From Lactifluus volemus (taxonomy: Eukaryota; Basidiomycota; Agaricomycetes; Russulales; Russulaceae), in NCBI GenBank assembly GCA_022376515.1, contig WTXI01000004.1:248001-312000 (forward strand): DNA of 64,000 nucleotides, read 5' to 3'. How positions within the stretch are numbered: position 1 is the first letter of the stretch; every line of letters starts with the position of its first letter. The notes beneath the pieces are model-generated. The model saw nothing but the letters and a program-made list of their open reading frames with translations. It was not told the DNA's origin and searched no databases. Made by a program: the position numbers and the translations under genes. This document shows positions 36,401 through 48,145 of this stretch, one piece after another.

Positions 36401-37010
36401 CTATCAAAGAGAGCAACAATGCAAGGCTCGCAAAGAGCGCGACCGTGACGCTGCGTGTGTTAGTCGTGCCACGAATAACTCGTTTTGCACACCCAGCTTG
36501 TCGCACGCGTAATAGAAGAGGAGCAGCATGCCCCACGTCTTTGGCCGCGGTTAACTCTATAGGTGCAAATGACACGCATCGGGTTTCCATTTATTAATAA
36601 CGGGTGAAGAACTGAATAGAGTCAGGAACCAACTATTGTCACTTTGCAATCAACGTCGAACTCCGGGGTCCTCGAAGTAGGCTCTTGAAGAAGAGATCAA
36701 CATCGCCGATCGTGGGAAGCACTCTGATATCCTCATTTGTGAGCTTGAGGCCACTGGTAGCATGTTAAAGCTCCAGCGGACGTGCAAGGATAACGAACGC
36801 GTTCTGTAAAAAAAAAGGTGGGGGGTTCAAAAGGAGAGATAGACTCGGAATTGTTACGCACAATAATGTTCCTCGTCTCCAGCCATTTCGTTGCGCTGTA
36901 GGTCGAGTCGCATTCACGCCAATGGGAACTTGAATGACGGATGCAGCGTTGCCGGATCTCGTTGATTAGCCACTCGTCATGTATTCGCACCAGGTTTTCA
37001 TACGTTCGTT
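33405..37010. repeat. Left arm of a 3.5-kb inverted segmental duplication
   Basis: Includes F-box copy G and both flanks. The reverse complement matches 56950-60420, which includes copy L. Landmarks: CAGCGATCCTGTGACTTGCA near 33420 pairs with 60395-60415; CAGCCCCTGTCCTTCGGTTG near 36003 pairs with 57915-57935; GTTACGCACAATA near 36856 pairs with 57053-57066. The order of shared segments is inverted as a block. The spacer is about 20 kb. Confidence 0.85.
34112..35661 (+). pseudogene. F-box-like/LRR-like copy G (only plus-strand copy), one -1 frameshift
   Basis: Exon 1 is 34112-34169 (58 nt, MPGCRSTIIDLPLIRRLSR); intron 34170-34232 (donor GTACGC, acceptor TTCATAG); exon 2 is 34233-35661. After LRQLRL at 34751-34756 the frame meets TGA because CTGTGGACGG of the sister copies reads CTGTGACGG here, a one-base loss in a GG run. 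The correct frame continues (TASLPIGSPLLTTTAG ...) to 35661. The predicted C-terminus YLSALREWT is longer than in its inverted sister L. F-box-like motifs are intact: VLLNIFHLYRLAEP ... WWYKLAHVCRLWRNVI. Confidence 0.82.
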
Positions 37011-37129
37011 TTTGAAAAAAAGGTCAGGCGAGTTGAAAAAAGTGGAGAGGCAGAGGCATAATCGACAAAACAAAGCGAACAGGATGAAGAACAGCCGAAG
37101 GTCCGACTCGGCTGAGATGCCAAATGCCT

Positions 37130-37620
37130 TAGTCATCTTCTGCAGTTAACTTGTGATCATCGCCATTGTGAGCGGTAATGGTGATGAATATGCCAGAAAA
37201 TCAGCTACAGGAACGCCAAATGTGCAGTAGAGATTGAGATCGAGCCCGGATGGCGATGCATTTCGCCATTGTTGACAAACATGCGCCAGTTTGTATCACC
37301 AACGTTGGCGACTCGGAAACCTTCCCATTCTCAATGTACCGTCCTCATGTTCATATCCATCCGGGTGTGCCAGCCGATAGATAGATATGAAAGATATTGA
37401 GAAGCACGTCATCGTTGAGGATATGGATAGGTGAGTCGGAGTGTCGTGACTGTCCGAGTCGTCTATTGTTGTTGAGTCCTCATCTTTACGTTTGTGAACA
37501 GATTAAGAACACAAAGACTTGGAACTGCGTACCATAACGTCGGTCAAGCCTTCTAACGAGGGGAGGATAAATTATGGTAGAGAAGCAAACAGGCACTTTC
37601 AGGGAGGTGAGGATACGATT
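37130..37620 (-). pseudogene. F-box-like remnant H (5' third only, start lost)
   Basis: 37140-37440 matches the beginning of exon 2 (NDDVLLNIFHIY-like, HVCQQWRN-like, CTFGVPVADFL-like) with several indels. 37545-37610 matches exon 1, but the expected ATG (CAT on the plus strand) reads CAC. The leucine-rich part is absent. Clearly dead. Confidence 0.7.
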
Positions 37621-38220
37621 TAAGAGTGTCTCTTCGGCGACCAGTCCCTCATTCCCACGGCGGCAGTTTTCCTTAAGGTAAGCGCTAGCCTATACTGTAT
37701 CTGGAAGGCTGGCGTCTAACTTGTCATTCATCCGAAGTCATCGTTGTCGCCTCATTTCTTAGCTATCGTGTAGTATCCTATGCCGATGTTGCATCGATAC
37801 TTCAACTGGCGGCTATTGGCTTCTATAAGTCGGAATCGCTGGGCTTGCGAAGGCGTAGACGTAGCGGAGTAGAGAGGGACGAAGGCACAAGCACAAGCTA
37901 TCTTATAAGTCACAGGATCACAGTACATGTAAACTATGGCATAGTCATCGTACAGTAAATGCACGGAGAAATGATATCACGCCCAAAAAATTATAGTCAG
38001 GGAATCAGATGAAACGTGTGCGCTTACAGCACTACGTCTCACTGGCACACGGCTATGTCAATTAGGATAATCTAGTCTGGTTCCTCGCTGTTGCGATATC
38101 GAGGTTCTAGCAGTCGCCACGAACACGAGCGTTGGTCAGTGTGAATGCTAGGGACATAAGAGTAGTTGACTTAAGACGTACTTTTCTCCACGATCAAATC
38201 CGTTCCTGTGACGTTTAGGT
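37621..38220. repeat. Spacer; right part is the 3' flank shared by copies I, K and L
   Basis: 37740-38210 is related to 47840-48140 and 57950-58120 and, inverted, to 35665-35930. These mark the I/K/L/G subgroup as one duplication lineage. No gene supported. Confidence 0.5.
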
Positions 38221-39718
38221 TTATAGATCCACCATGCTCAGGTTCACAGTATGGCCTGCTACCTGTCGTTCAGCGACGAGGGCGGTAAGTACGTCTTGAG
38301 CGTCGCTTCCCCTAGAATATTTAACCTCCTCAAGGTTCGGCAGGAGCCTCAGTGGTGGCTCTCCATCGTGAGATAGTAAGGAACGTAAAATTTTGTCGAC
38401 GAGACCATCTTGCACATGAAGAGTCTTCGCGTTGGTGAATGGTTTAAGAAGTTCACGCCACTGTCTTCGGTCGACATCGTTGTGCCATTCTAATGTTTTT
38501 TGTGCTCTTGGTAGCTGAATGTGACTTGATCGACAGCAGAAAGTACAGGTGAAAGTGTACTAAAAAATTGCACCGCAGATGCAACCTGCCAGTCGAGATA
38601 TCTGCACCTGATCTCCAATGTCAAAGGAGTGTCCCACTTCCGATGGAGCACGTGTAAGGAAACAGCAGATGCACCGAACGTTACCTGGACAGTGGTAAAT
38701 CTGAGGTCCTCGCCGGATGATTGCATGAACTCCAAGAGGCGTGAGAAATTAAAAGAGAGCTGATTAAAAAGGTAGACTTGAAGTCTGTTGAGGGAAGGGG
38801 TGCTGATACGGGCAACAAGGTCTTCCAAATAGGCGCTCACACCTTGGAACGCAAACCATTGTAAATTGGGAAGTGTGATCATGTCCGGAGTCTGGCGCAA
38901 CTGCCTTTCGACATCACGACTGGGGATAGGGGATTGAAATGTAATTGACATCCTCTCCAGCTGGGTCATAGGTGAAAGCCGGGTAAGTAGATAACTTGGA
39001 GGGAAATAGGCGGATGCTGAGATATTGAGAAGCGAGAGAGTGACGAGTCCCGCAGCAGTTGTGGTAAGTAAGGGTGATCGAATTGGGAGGGAAGCCGTCA
39101 ACAGTCTGAGATTGCGTAGATTGGGGGCTTGAAACGTGACAGGAAGGACAACTTCGGTCCGAGAATCGATATACATGCGTTCAAGAATTGGGAATTGGCC
39201 ATCCATAACCGCAACGAACTTCCCCACATTTTGGAGCTCCCAAAAGTCAATATGACGAACGCGATCACGGTGCGAAAGTGCGAGCAATAGACCCGATTCA
39301 TCTTCTGCTGTTATCTCCCGATCCACAGTGTGATAATCGATGGTGAGTGGTAGTGGTTGTGAATGTGCAAGCATTTCCGCTACAGGCACACCATTGGTGC
39401 AGTAGAGATGGAGGTCGAGCCGGGATGGTGATTCGAGAATAATACTTCGCCATTGTCGACAAACGTGTGCCAGTTTGTACCACCAGCATTGGTTGGACCA
39501 AGCAATGACCATCCCAGTTTCGTTGTCATATTCTTCCGGATCTGCCAGCCGATAAAGATGAAATATATTGAGAAGCACGTCATTGTTGAGGATATGGATA
39601 GGTGAGTATCGTTTATTGATGTTAAGCCCTATCAATTCGCAAATTTGAACAGATTAGGGAACACAACGATTTGGAACTCACAGACTGGTTCATCGTGACG
39701 TCGGCGGAGCCGTCCCAT
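38221..39718 (-). pseudogene. F-box-like/LRR-like copy I, one -1 frameshift late in the gene
   Basis: Exon 1 is best read as 39682-39718 (37 nt, ATG at 39716-39718); intron 39629-39681 (donor GTGAGT); exon 2 is 38221-39628. The sum of 1445 is one short of a multiple of three. The slip lies at about 38490-38500, in a run of six A on the coding strand, after SYQEH. The correct frame then continues (LEWHNDVDRRQWRELL) to SMVDL at 38221. The usual exon 1 start (MPGC) is missing because about 30 bp were lost, so a shorter alternative ATG is used in the model. F-box-like region VLLNIFHLYRLADP ... WWYKLAHVCRQWRSII. Confidence 0.78.
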
Positions 39719-40141
39719 GAGGGAGTGAAGTGGATGCGATTGAGGTTAGTGTACACCGGCAGCAGGGTGTAGACCTCTCAGATGACCGATGTCCTTGGCT
39801 AAGGGCGCTGACCTATAACCAGAATTGGATGCTACCCGTCACGGTGTCGTCCGCCGTGACCTTTCTAGTCATCATCATCGTCGCGTCGTTACCTCATAGT
39901 ATATGAGCAACACCTCATATTCTCTACTTTCATACATCACCTACATTTATACAGTATGCGCGCGGATACAGCGCAGACAGGTTAATACCTTACTACTTCA
40001 AGTACTGTCCATTAACGCCACTGCACGTCACGAACACAAACCGCACACAGCACAGAGCGCAACGAATATGGACGTACAGCCCTGTTTTTCCGTGCGTTGT
40101 TTCTTCTCCCAATTATAACCAGTGAAACACACCGTTAAACA
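39719..40141. repeat. Upstream block of copy I, interrupted by the copia element
   Basis: Same block as upstream of the other copies. It resumes at 45452 after the retrotransposon. AAACA at 40137-40141 is the left target duplication. Confidence 0.65.
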
Positions 40142-40603
40142 TGCTGGGGAATCCCAAATCGGAGGGGAGAAGGGCTGGCAGCCGAGAACGGCACGCAGCA
40201 CGCAAGGGGACCCTGAGACGGGACGGCCAACGCCCATGGCTCCCTGAGGGCCCGCCGGTGTGGACCACGCCTGCTCCTCGTTGGGGGTGGGCGCCCACAG
40301 CCGCCGTCACGGTACCATTCATCTTCTACATATAGACCCTTTTCTTTACCTTAGCATAGTTAGTCCACCCCGAGCACATGGCAAATGCCCACCTCGTGCA
40401 CACTAAGATCGAGCGGCCGTCTTGGCACTAAATTCATTCAGTCCGTAGTACACACACTAGACTACATAAATACCAAAATACGAGACTGGGGGAGCAGCGA
40501 CGCGTTCCGCATCCTTTTCTTCGTGTGTGACCTCGCCCTCCGCTCGTTCCGCTCCCGCGCGCGTACTCGTTTCGCTGCGTCTCCACTTTCATTTTCGACA
40601 CCA
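40142..40603 (+). repeat. 5' LTR of the copia element
   Basis: Begins TGCTGGGGAATCCC and ends TTCGACACCA. A TATA-like string lies at about 40327-40335 (ACATATAGA). Same length as the 3' LTR. Confidence 0.93.
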
Positions 40604-40618
40604 GGTTATGGGCCCTGC
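40604..40618 (+). other. Primer-binding site complementary to the initiator tRNA-Met anticodon arm
   Basis: GGTTATGGGCCCTGC follows the 5' LTR directly. Its complement GCAGGGCCCATAACC is the anticodon stem-loop sequence typical of eukaryotic initiator tRNA-Met (CAT anticodon), not the 3' acceptor end. Drosophila copia and yeast Ty5 use such an internal half-tRNA primer. Confidence 0.8.
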
Positions 40619-40688
40619 TGTTGCACTCTAAAATCAGTACGAGATCACACAAAGTCCAAAAAACACTTACACTCTTTCCTTTTCACAA

Positions 40689-43600
40689 ATGGTTGAAATC
40701 CAAAATTCTAAAATCACCCAGCTTGCAGCAGATAGATCCAACTGGGAAAACTACAGAGACAGAATGGTCCTGATAATCAAGTCCCACAAATGGAAAGACC
40801 ACCTAACGAACGACTCACCAATGAAGCGATATATCGATGGCGGCACAATTGGCGGCGTAGCGCCGCTCGAACGATGGGAAGACGACGAGGCCGCGCTCAT
40901 GAATCTGATCGCGTCGTCGATCCCCGATTCGGCCTTCAACAGAATAAAAGACAAATCGAATGCGAAGGAGGCATGGGAGGCACTAAAGGACCTCCACGAA
41001 AAACGATCGCCGATGGTCGCGATCGAACTCCGATGGCGCATCGGTAACATCAGATGCACAGACGACGAAAATCTTCGAACCCATTTCGAAAAGCTGCAGG
41101 AAATGAAGGAAAAATTAGCATCCCTGGGAAGTAACATTTCAGACCTGGAATTCGCTTACATCTTACTCCGGTCGCTTCCCCCTTCATACCAAGGAATCAT
41201 CAGTGCTATAAACGCTTCCGCCGACTTCGCGAAGGCGACCATTGCGCCCGCGAACGTGATTCGACTCGCGCTGGACGAATACGACCGCCTCGAGGGGGAC
41301 AAGCCGCAGCAAGACGCGGACGAAGCGTTCGCCGCGTCCTCCCAAGGACGAAGAGGAAGAGGAAACCGACGAGACATCGAATGCTACAACTGCAAAAAAC
41401 GAGGCCACACTAAAGCCGAGTGTTGGGCGAAAGGCGGCGGTCAAGAAGGCCAATGGCCAAACCGCGGAGACAGAAACGGAACGCGAATAGCGCAGCGTCG
41501 ACGAACGAGCAGGCCGATATCGAAGCCTGGGCAGCAATCGAAGAGGTACCCGACGAGTCAGCAGCCGCCGCGAGCGCATCGCGAGATGCACCTCCCGAAA
41601 CGGAGCTATACGACTCCGGGGCCTCCACCCACATGTCCCCTTCCGTGAGAAGTTCACATCGTATCGAGAAATCCCGCCGCGTGCGATAATCGCGGCCGAT
41701 AAACGGATATTCCATGCCATAGGAATCGGGGACCTCAGGATAGAGGTCCCTCATGGGGAGTCTTCCACTCCAGTTATTTTGCGAGAAGTCCTTCATGCTC
41801 CTGATATGGCTATGACCATAGTGTCAATCTCCCGCATCACAAAGCTAGGAAACTCAGTTACCTTCGAAAAAGAACACTGCACCATCAAAAACGCGAAGGG
41901 AAAAGTTGTCGGCATCATCAAAGCGAGCGCAAGCGGACTTTACAAAGTCGAACATCGCGTGACAGCCTCAGCCGCAGTCACACTCGAACGCATCACACTT
42001 TCCGGCTCCACCGTCGTCTGGGCCACGTCAGCGTGGATACCCTCCGTTCTCTCATCCGACATGGCTCCATTGAGGGCATCGATCTTATTGATGAAGGCTC
42101 ATCCTTCACCTGTGATTCTTGTGACTATGCTAAGACAACTAGAAAGGTGATCAAACCAGAAAGACAAGCTCCACCCTCAACCTTCTTTGGTGAAGAAATT
42201 CATTCTGATGTGTGGGGACCATCACCAATCACCAGCATGGGTGGGAAGCACTATTATATCACTTTCACTGACGACTACTCTCGCTACACCTGGGCCAGAA
42301 CCCTCAAAGCAAGTCCGAGGCCTTCGAGGCCTACAAATCGTTCGCTGCGTGGGCGCGCACGCAGCACGGCGTGACGATCCACCGTTTTCGCTCCGACCGC
42401 GGAGGCGAGTACACCAGCAACAAGCTCAAGGACTTCCTCCAAGAGCAGGGGACGGAACAACGGCTCACAACCCACGACACCCCGCAGCACAACGGGACCG
42501 CGGAGTCGCTCAACCGGCGTCTCCTAGAACGCATCCGAGCGGCACTCCACCACTCCGGACTCCCTAAAACCCTCTGGGGAGAGGCCCTCCATCACTCTAT
42601 CTGGCTGAAAAATCGCTCATCGACCCGTGCGCTGGGGCGATCACCCCATATGAGCGTCTCCACGGGCACAAGCCGAACCTAGCCGGCGTTCCCGAATGGG
42701 GCCAGCGCGTCTGGGTTCGTAACCTCAAGGGGTCCAAGCTGGATGCCCGAGGCCTTCCAGCACGTTGGGTGGGCTATGACAAGGAGAGCACCCATGCCCA
42801 CAGAATCTACTGGCCAGAGAAGCACTCCTTATCTGTTGAGAGAGATGTTAAGTTCACCACAAACACAGTCACTGTATACACCCCCTCAACCCCTCAAACT
42901 CAAGTACAAATCCAACCTCAAATCCCCACTCTGAAAATTCAGCCCTCCAGCACCGGAACGACGCAGCCGACGCCTCAAGCGCCGCAGCCCGACGCCGACG
43001 CTCCCGACGCAGATCCGATCCCGGAGATGCCAGACGAAGACAATCCGAACCCAGTGGCGGATGACGACTACGTCATCCCGTCACCAATAACGCCGCCGAA
43101 CCAGCACCAGCACTGCCGCATCAGCCGCCCCCAGCACCACGCAAGCAAAAGCCGCCGCCGCCACCGCGAACTGAGCCGCCGCGCCGATCAGCACGGATTG
43201 CCAAAATGTCGCAGGATGGGCAAACCACCAGCACACAGGAGGCCCCTGAAATCAGCCTCCGAGGGCACGCGCGCCGGGTGACATTCTCCCAGCGCAGAAC
43301 AGACTCAGCTAACGAGTCTTTGCCACAGCCCCAGAAGAACCAAGCTATGCCGAAATGGCATTCCATGCCAAAATCGAGATCGACACGACGATGGCAGCGG
43401 CCGCGCACGACGCAAACGATGACCCGCGCTCCGTCTCCAAGCGCGATCTCGCCCCATTGGCCTGAGTGGCAACGGGCGATGGAGCGCGAAATCGAACCCT
43501 TGAGCGCGCCGGCACTTGGGAAACAGTCCCGCGCCCTGCAGGTAAAAACATAGTGGGTAGCAAATGGGTTTTTCGACTTAAGCGCAAGGTGGACAGATCA

Positions 43601-45095
43601 ATCGATAAATACAAGGCACGACTCGTCGCGCGCAGATTCACGCAGATCTACGGTGTCGATTACTTTGACACTTTCTCACCCGTCGCGAAGCTGGCGAGCA
43701 TCCGCATTATTCTCGCGATCGCCGCGCGACTCGATTGGGATGTCGACACCTTCGACTTCAACAGTGCTTTCCTAAATGGGGAGCTAGGGGACGATGAGGA
43801 GATTTACATGCAGGAACCCCCGGTTTCGAGGAGGGCAGCATTTATGTAAAAAGGCTGCGAAAATCCCTCTATGGGCTCAAGCAGGCCGGGCGCCGCTGGT
43901 ACGACACGCTCACGCATGCGCTCAGCGATCTGGGCCTCTGCGTCACGCAGGCCGATCCGGGCGTGTTTCAAGCGCAGGTAAAGGACGATGTCCTGATCCT
44001 AGCAGTCCATGTCGACGACTGCATCATCACCAGTAGCTCAAGTGAGTTGATGCGACGCTACAAGAAGGCCCTCAACGCGCGGTATGCCCTCACTGACCTA
44101 GGACCGATACACTGGCTCCTCGGAATCCGAGTCACCCGAGATCGTGCAACACGCACGATCTCCCTCTGCCAGTCAACCTACATCGAATCCATTGTTGCAC
44201 GCTATGGCCTGGCTGATGCCAAGGCCCAGAGCTCACCTATGATCCCAATGTATCCTACTCAAAAGATGATAGCCCCACTGATGAAGCCGCAGCTGCGCGC
44301 ATGAGGAAGACCCCATATCGGGAAGCGATCGGCAGCCTGATGTATGCAGCCGTAGCCACACGCCCCGACATCGCATTTGCAGTCTCGACGCTCTCGCAAT
44401 TCCTCGATAATCCGGGGGAGCTGCACTGGGACGCGGTAAAGCGCGTCCTGCGCTACCTGTCGGGCACGCGGCACCACGAACTCACTTACGGCAGTGAGCA
44501 GCATGACCTCCTGGGGTACACGGACGCGGACGGCGCATCGCAGCCACACCGCCACGCGATCTCCGGATACGCATTCCTTATTGATGGAGGGGCGATCTCC
44601 TGGCGATCCCGTAAACAAGAAATCGTAACCTTATCAACCGCGGAAGCAGAGTACGTGGCAGCGACCCATGCGGCAAAAGAGGTAGCATGGCTTTGCCGCC
44701 TCAAAGGAGAGTTGCTAACTCCTCTCGTAACTCCAATTATGATCTACTGTGACAATCAGGCAGCCCTCAAACTTGCTACTGATGACAATTACCGAGCCAG
44801 GACCAAACACATTGACATCCGCTATCACTATATTCGACAAGTTATCAGTGTGGGGGAGATCTCGATCACCTATTGCCCCACAGATGACATGACTGCGGAC
44901 ATACTCACGAAGGCGCTCCCGGCCTGGAAGATCGCGCGTCACATCGCTGGACTTGGAATCACCCTAGGCCCGACGGCGCTCGCGGGGAGTGCTGGGGAAT
45001 CCCAAATCGGAGGGGAGAAGGGCTGGCAGCCGAGAACGGCACGCAGCGCGCAAGGGGACCCTGAGACGGGACTGCCAACGCCCACGGCTCCCTGA
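40689..45095 (+). pseudogene. copia gag-pol polyprotein gene with about a dozen -1 frame breaks
   Basis: Gag starts at ATG 40689 and is open to a CCHC zinc knuckle (41382-41423, CYNCKKRGHTKAEC). The protease motif DSGAS is at 41622. Integrase residues D 42207, D 42395 and E 42503 are present. The reverse transcriptase region starts near 43550 (IVGSKWVFRLKRK) and its VDD is at 44011-44019. RNase H (YTDADGAS, about 44515) stays open into the 3' LTR and stops at 45095. Moving 5' to 3' the coding frame slips near 41450, 41640, 42005, 42310, 42630, 43110, 43325, between 43400 and 43465 (probably twice), 43495, 43825 and 44240, each time by -1. I saw no nonsense substitutions apart from these. All catalytic motifs remain recognisable. 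Confidence 0.9.
44981..44989 (+). other. Polypurine tract of the copia element
   Basis: CGCGGGGAG immediately precedes the 3' LTR; a short purine run is the expected primer for plus-strand synthesis. Confidence 0.6.
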
Positions 45096-45451
45096 GGGCC
45101 CGCTGGCGTGGACCACGCCTGCTCCTCGTTGGGGGTGGGCGCCCACAGCCGCCGTCACGATACCATTCATCTTCTACATATAGACCCTTTTCTTTACCTT
45201 AGCATAGTTAGTCCACCCCGAGCACATGGCAAATGCCCACCTCGTGCACACTAAGATCGAGCGGCCGTCTTGGCACTAAATTCATTCAGTCCGTAGTACA
45301 CACACTAGACTACATAAATACCAAAATACGAGACTGGGGGAGCAGCGACACGTTCCGCATCCTTTTCTTCGTGTGTGACCTCGCCCTCCGCTCGTTCCGC
45401 TCCCGCGCGTGTACTCGTTTCACCGCGTCTCCACTTTCATTTTCGACACCA
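44990..45451 (+). repeat. 3' LTR of the copia element
   Basis: Same 462-bp length and ends as the 5' LTR. The RNase H frame runs about 105 bp into it. Confidence 0.93.
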
Positions 45452-45792
45452 AAACACTGACTGACCGACTGACTGATTCTTGAGGGATTATCGATCACGT
45501 AGGTGGACACCGCCAAGCGAAAGAGGTCATGGATCAATAAGATCTCGTTTTCAATTTGTACTAGCACGACGTCATCCCTCCTTACTGCCATGTTACTCCG
45601 CAAACAGAACGTAAGTGGAGAAGAGCACTGAATAAGCAAACTGCGTACCATAACGTCGGCCGAGCCTTCTAATGAGGGGAGGATAAGTTATGGTTGAGCA
45701 GCAACCAGGCATTCTCAGGGAGGTGAGGATACAATTGGAAAGTATCTCTTGGACGACCAGTGCCTCATTCACATGGCGGCAGTTTCCTTAAG
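45452..45792 (-). pseudogene. Resumed upstream block with an orphan F-box exon 1
   Basis: 45649-45712 is a complete family exon 1 on the minus strand (64 nt, ATG at 45710-45712, MPGCCSTITYPPLIRRLGRR) with its donor GTACGC, but no exon 2 follows. The flank resembles that of remnant H (37545-37680). It marks a deleted F-box copy at the edge of a rearrangement. Confidence 0.65.
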
Positions 45793-48145
45793 GTAGTAAG
45801 AGGAGAGTGAAATTAGTTCACATCTCAGTGACTAAGCGAGTGGCAGGGGCAAGGCCAAGTGAACAACCCCGGACCGAACCCGGACCGCCATTGAGACTAC
45901 TTGTCTGAGTCGCCATCGCCGGTGCTCTGTGTGATGCCCGCGGCCTCGGGCGAGAGGTTCTCAACCACATACGAGTCATCGTACGTAACCTTTAGCATCT
46001 CACTTGATGAACGGGACTTGCCAGTGCCAGTGGTCGCGCCTTCGAGCTCCACCTTCTCGTATACTTTTATTCCATCGCTTCCCACCGCATGCTGTTCATG
46101 AGGGCTTAGTATGTTTACCCGCGTTTCAAAGTGAGCCTCCTATCGCTGCCCGACCAACCGTCATCAACAACTTGAACTGCAGTGCAAGCCCGGTGGAGGG
46201 TCGGGCATTGCCTCGAGGATGTAGTGGTTGGGGATGAAGTTGCGTTGTCTCAGCGTCGGGTAACTGTACAATGTCCGCTACACTTCCCACGCCGTCATCC
46301 TGACCCGCAGTCCCCAATCCCCATTCCACCGGGTCATTGGTCGCTTCCCTGTAGCCTTGCGAAGTCTGCGTAATCGCTTCCCTTAAAATCACATGGGTTT
46401 CGCCTCGCCACTAGCTCTGCTTCTCTCTCCTTCCTCATCCGCCACGGAGTTGTGCTCCTGTGCATTATGACGCCATCTCGGCCACGTTCCAATTTCCATA
46501 CTATATACACCCCTACTAACCTACTAGTAACTACAGGTTCAACGCGTTTTTAAAGGCTCTCTGTTGCACTGCAGTGAAGCGTCGCGAAAGGTCTCCCTTT
46601 CCCCACGCCCTCTGTCTGAAACTCACCCGTGAGTCACTCGGTGTGCAGCATCTGGCTGTTTCTGTGGTACCAGCAGGAAGATTTAACAACGATCTCTCAT
46701 CTCCGTTTCTCCAGATCTGCTAGAAGCTCGTTTCTCATACTAAATATCGCCGCGGCCCATCGCTTAATTGCTTCGCCTGCTCCTCCCCTAAATCTCATTT
46801 TATTTCCTGTTCCTTCTTCTGTTCACTCATTGGTATCCACTGCTATGAGAACGCAGATAACAATAAGGGCGTAGTTCCGCATCGTCGGCCCTTATCTAAA
46901 GGGTTCTTATCATCACCTAATTGGCGTTACCTTCATATGAGGGGACGTACTAAGCGAGACTAGTGCGAAGGCCCAAACGGAACCGCAAATACGCCCCCCC
47001 GAAATTTTGAAATTACTTAAGAACGAGCCGTACGTAGAGGTGTAAGTTACTTCAGCAAAGGTCACTTTGCCCTCTCCTCGAATTCTGTGTTCTCTAATTC
47101 TTCACATTCGGCTCATGCGTTATACTCTTCTCCTTCCCGTTTTCATGCTAGCCCTGGGTCATGCTTGCAAGTCATCCTCTGAATTCTCCATCGACAGATA
47201 CTGATGAGATACAATCTTTTTAGCACTGCTGACTTTTGCAACTCCCTTGTCAATGGGTCGAGGTGTGGCTCGGGAACCCATGCTCTTAGGCAGGCGGTGC
47301 GATGTAACTGACAACACTTGCAGGCCTAATCATTAGGTGCGATACTTCTCTTAGGTAACAATATGGACACTTACTGTGTTATTGAGACTGGGTAAACACT
47401 CTCTGTCTCTATTTGTAACGGGACTGTCACCGGATGACAGTCCAAAACATGGCTCATTTTTTACCTGATTTGTTGTGACCTTTCTATAACATCTACGAGA
47501 ATCTGCCTGCTTCCACTACATTCTGTTTCCTTTCTATATCTACAGGTATTACCCTGAACACTCTAGCTACTTCTGTAGCTGCAGTATATATAGCCCATGT
47601 ATGAATAGGGTGACCATGCGATGTGAGGCTGCTGATATTGGGTCTTTGACCAAGGCGTAAGAGCATCATGCCCGAGCTGATATCGCGGCCCCTTCATCGA
47701 GGCGAGGCGACAAACCAGGATCTTTGTGGTTCAGCCGAAGATCACGGCAAGAATGAAGGGATCGAGACAAGGTGTGAGTGAGGCGGGATTGAGCATACAG
47801 AAAGCGGTTTCCAGGCCAACCGTGTGGTTGACCTTACAACAGTAAGCGTAAATGGCATAGGAAAGTATATGTACATACACCACGAAGAAATGACATTACA
47901 CCCAGAAATTGTAGTCAGGAATCCCGATGAAACGTGTGTGCTTACAGTATGAAACTGGAAGGCGTCTCACTGGCACACCGCTATGTCGATTAGGAAAAGC
48001 TAGTCGAGTTCCTTAATGTTGCATTATCGGGGTTCTAGCGGTCGCCATGAACACGAAAATTGGTTAGTGTGAATGCTAGTGACATATGAGCAGTTGAGTT
48101 AAGACGTACTTTGCCGCTCCACGATCAAGACTATTCCTGCAGCGT
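45793..48145. other. Spacer with dispersed repeats; no confident gene
   Basis: 45793-45850 is an inverted relative of 32690-32745. A minus-strand frame at 45897-46134 (KVYEKVELEGATTGTGKSRS, ending DGDSDK) has protein-like composition, may follow an acceptor at about 46134, and could be the last exon of a decayed gene. 46190-46340 recurs inverted at 50480-50620. 46400-47830 shows nothing I recognise. 47840-48140 is the 3' flank shared with copies I and L. Confidence 0.4.

Larger units (their letters stand above)
40142..45451 (+). mobile_element. Ty1/copia LTR retrotransposon, full-length but with broken pol
   Basis: It is 5310 bp with two 462-bp LTRs (TG...CA ends) and a perfect 5-bp target duplication AAACA (40137-40141 and 45452-45456). 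Order of domains is gag, protease, integrase, reverse transcriptase, RNase H, which defines copia. I count about ten single-base differences, mostly transitions, and no indels between the LTRs (roughly 2 percent), so the insertion is fairly recent. It lies in the upstream block of F-box copy I, in opposite orientation to that gene. Confidence 0.95.

Noticed and set aside
40689..44960. Programmed frameshifting as explanation for the copia frame breaks
   Set aside because: Known retroelements use at most one or two recoding sites; about a dozen in pol, inside conserved domains, cannot be programmed.
47200..47245. Possible C/D-box snoRNA (TGATGAG ... CTGA)
   Set aside because: The interval is too short, with no terminal stem or internal C'/D' boxes.
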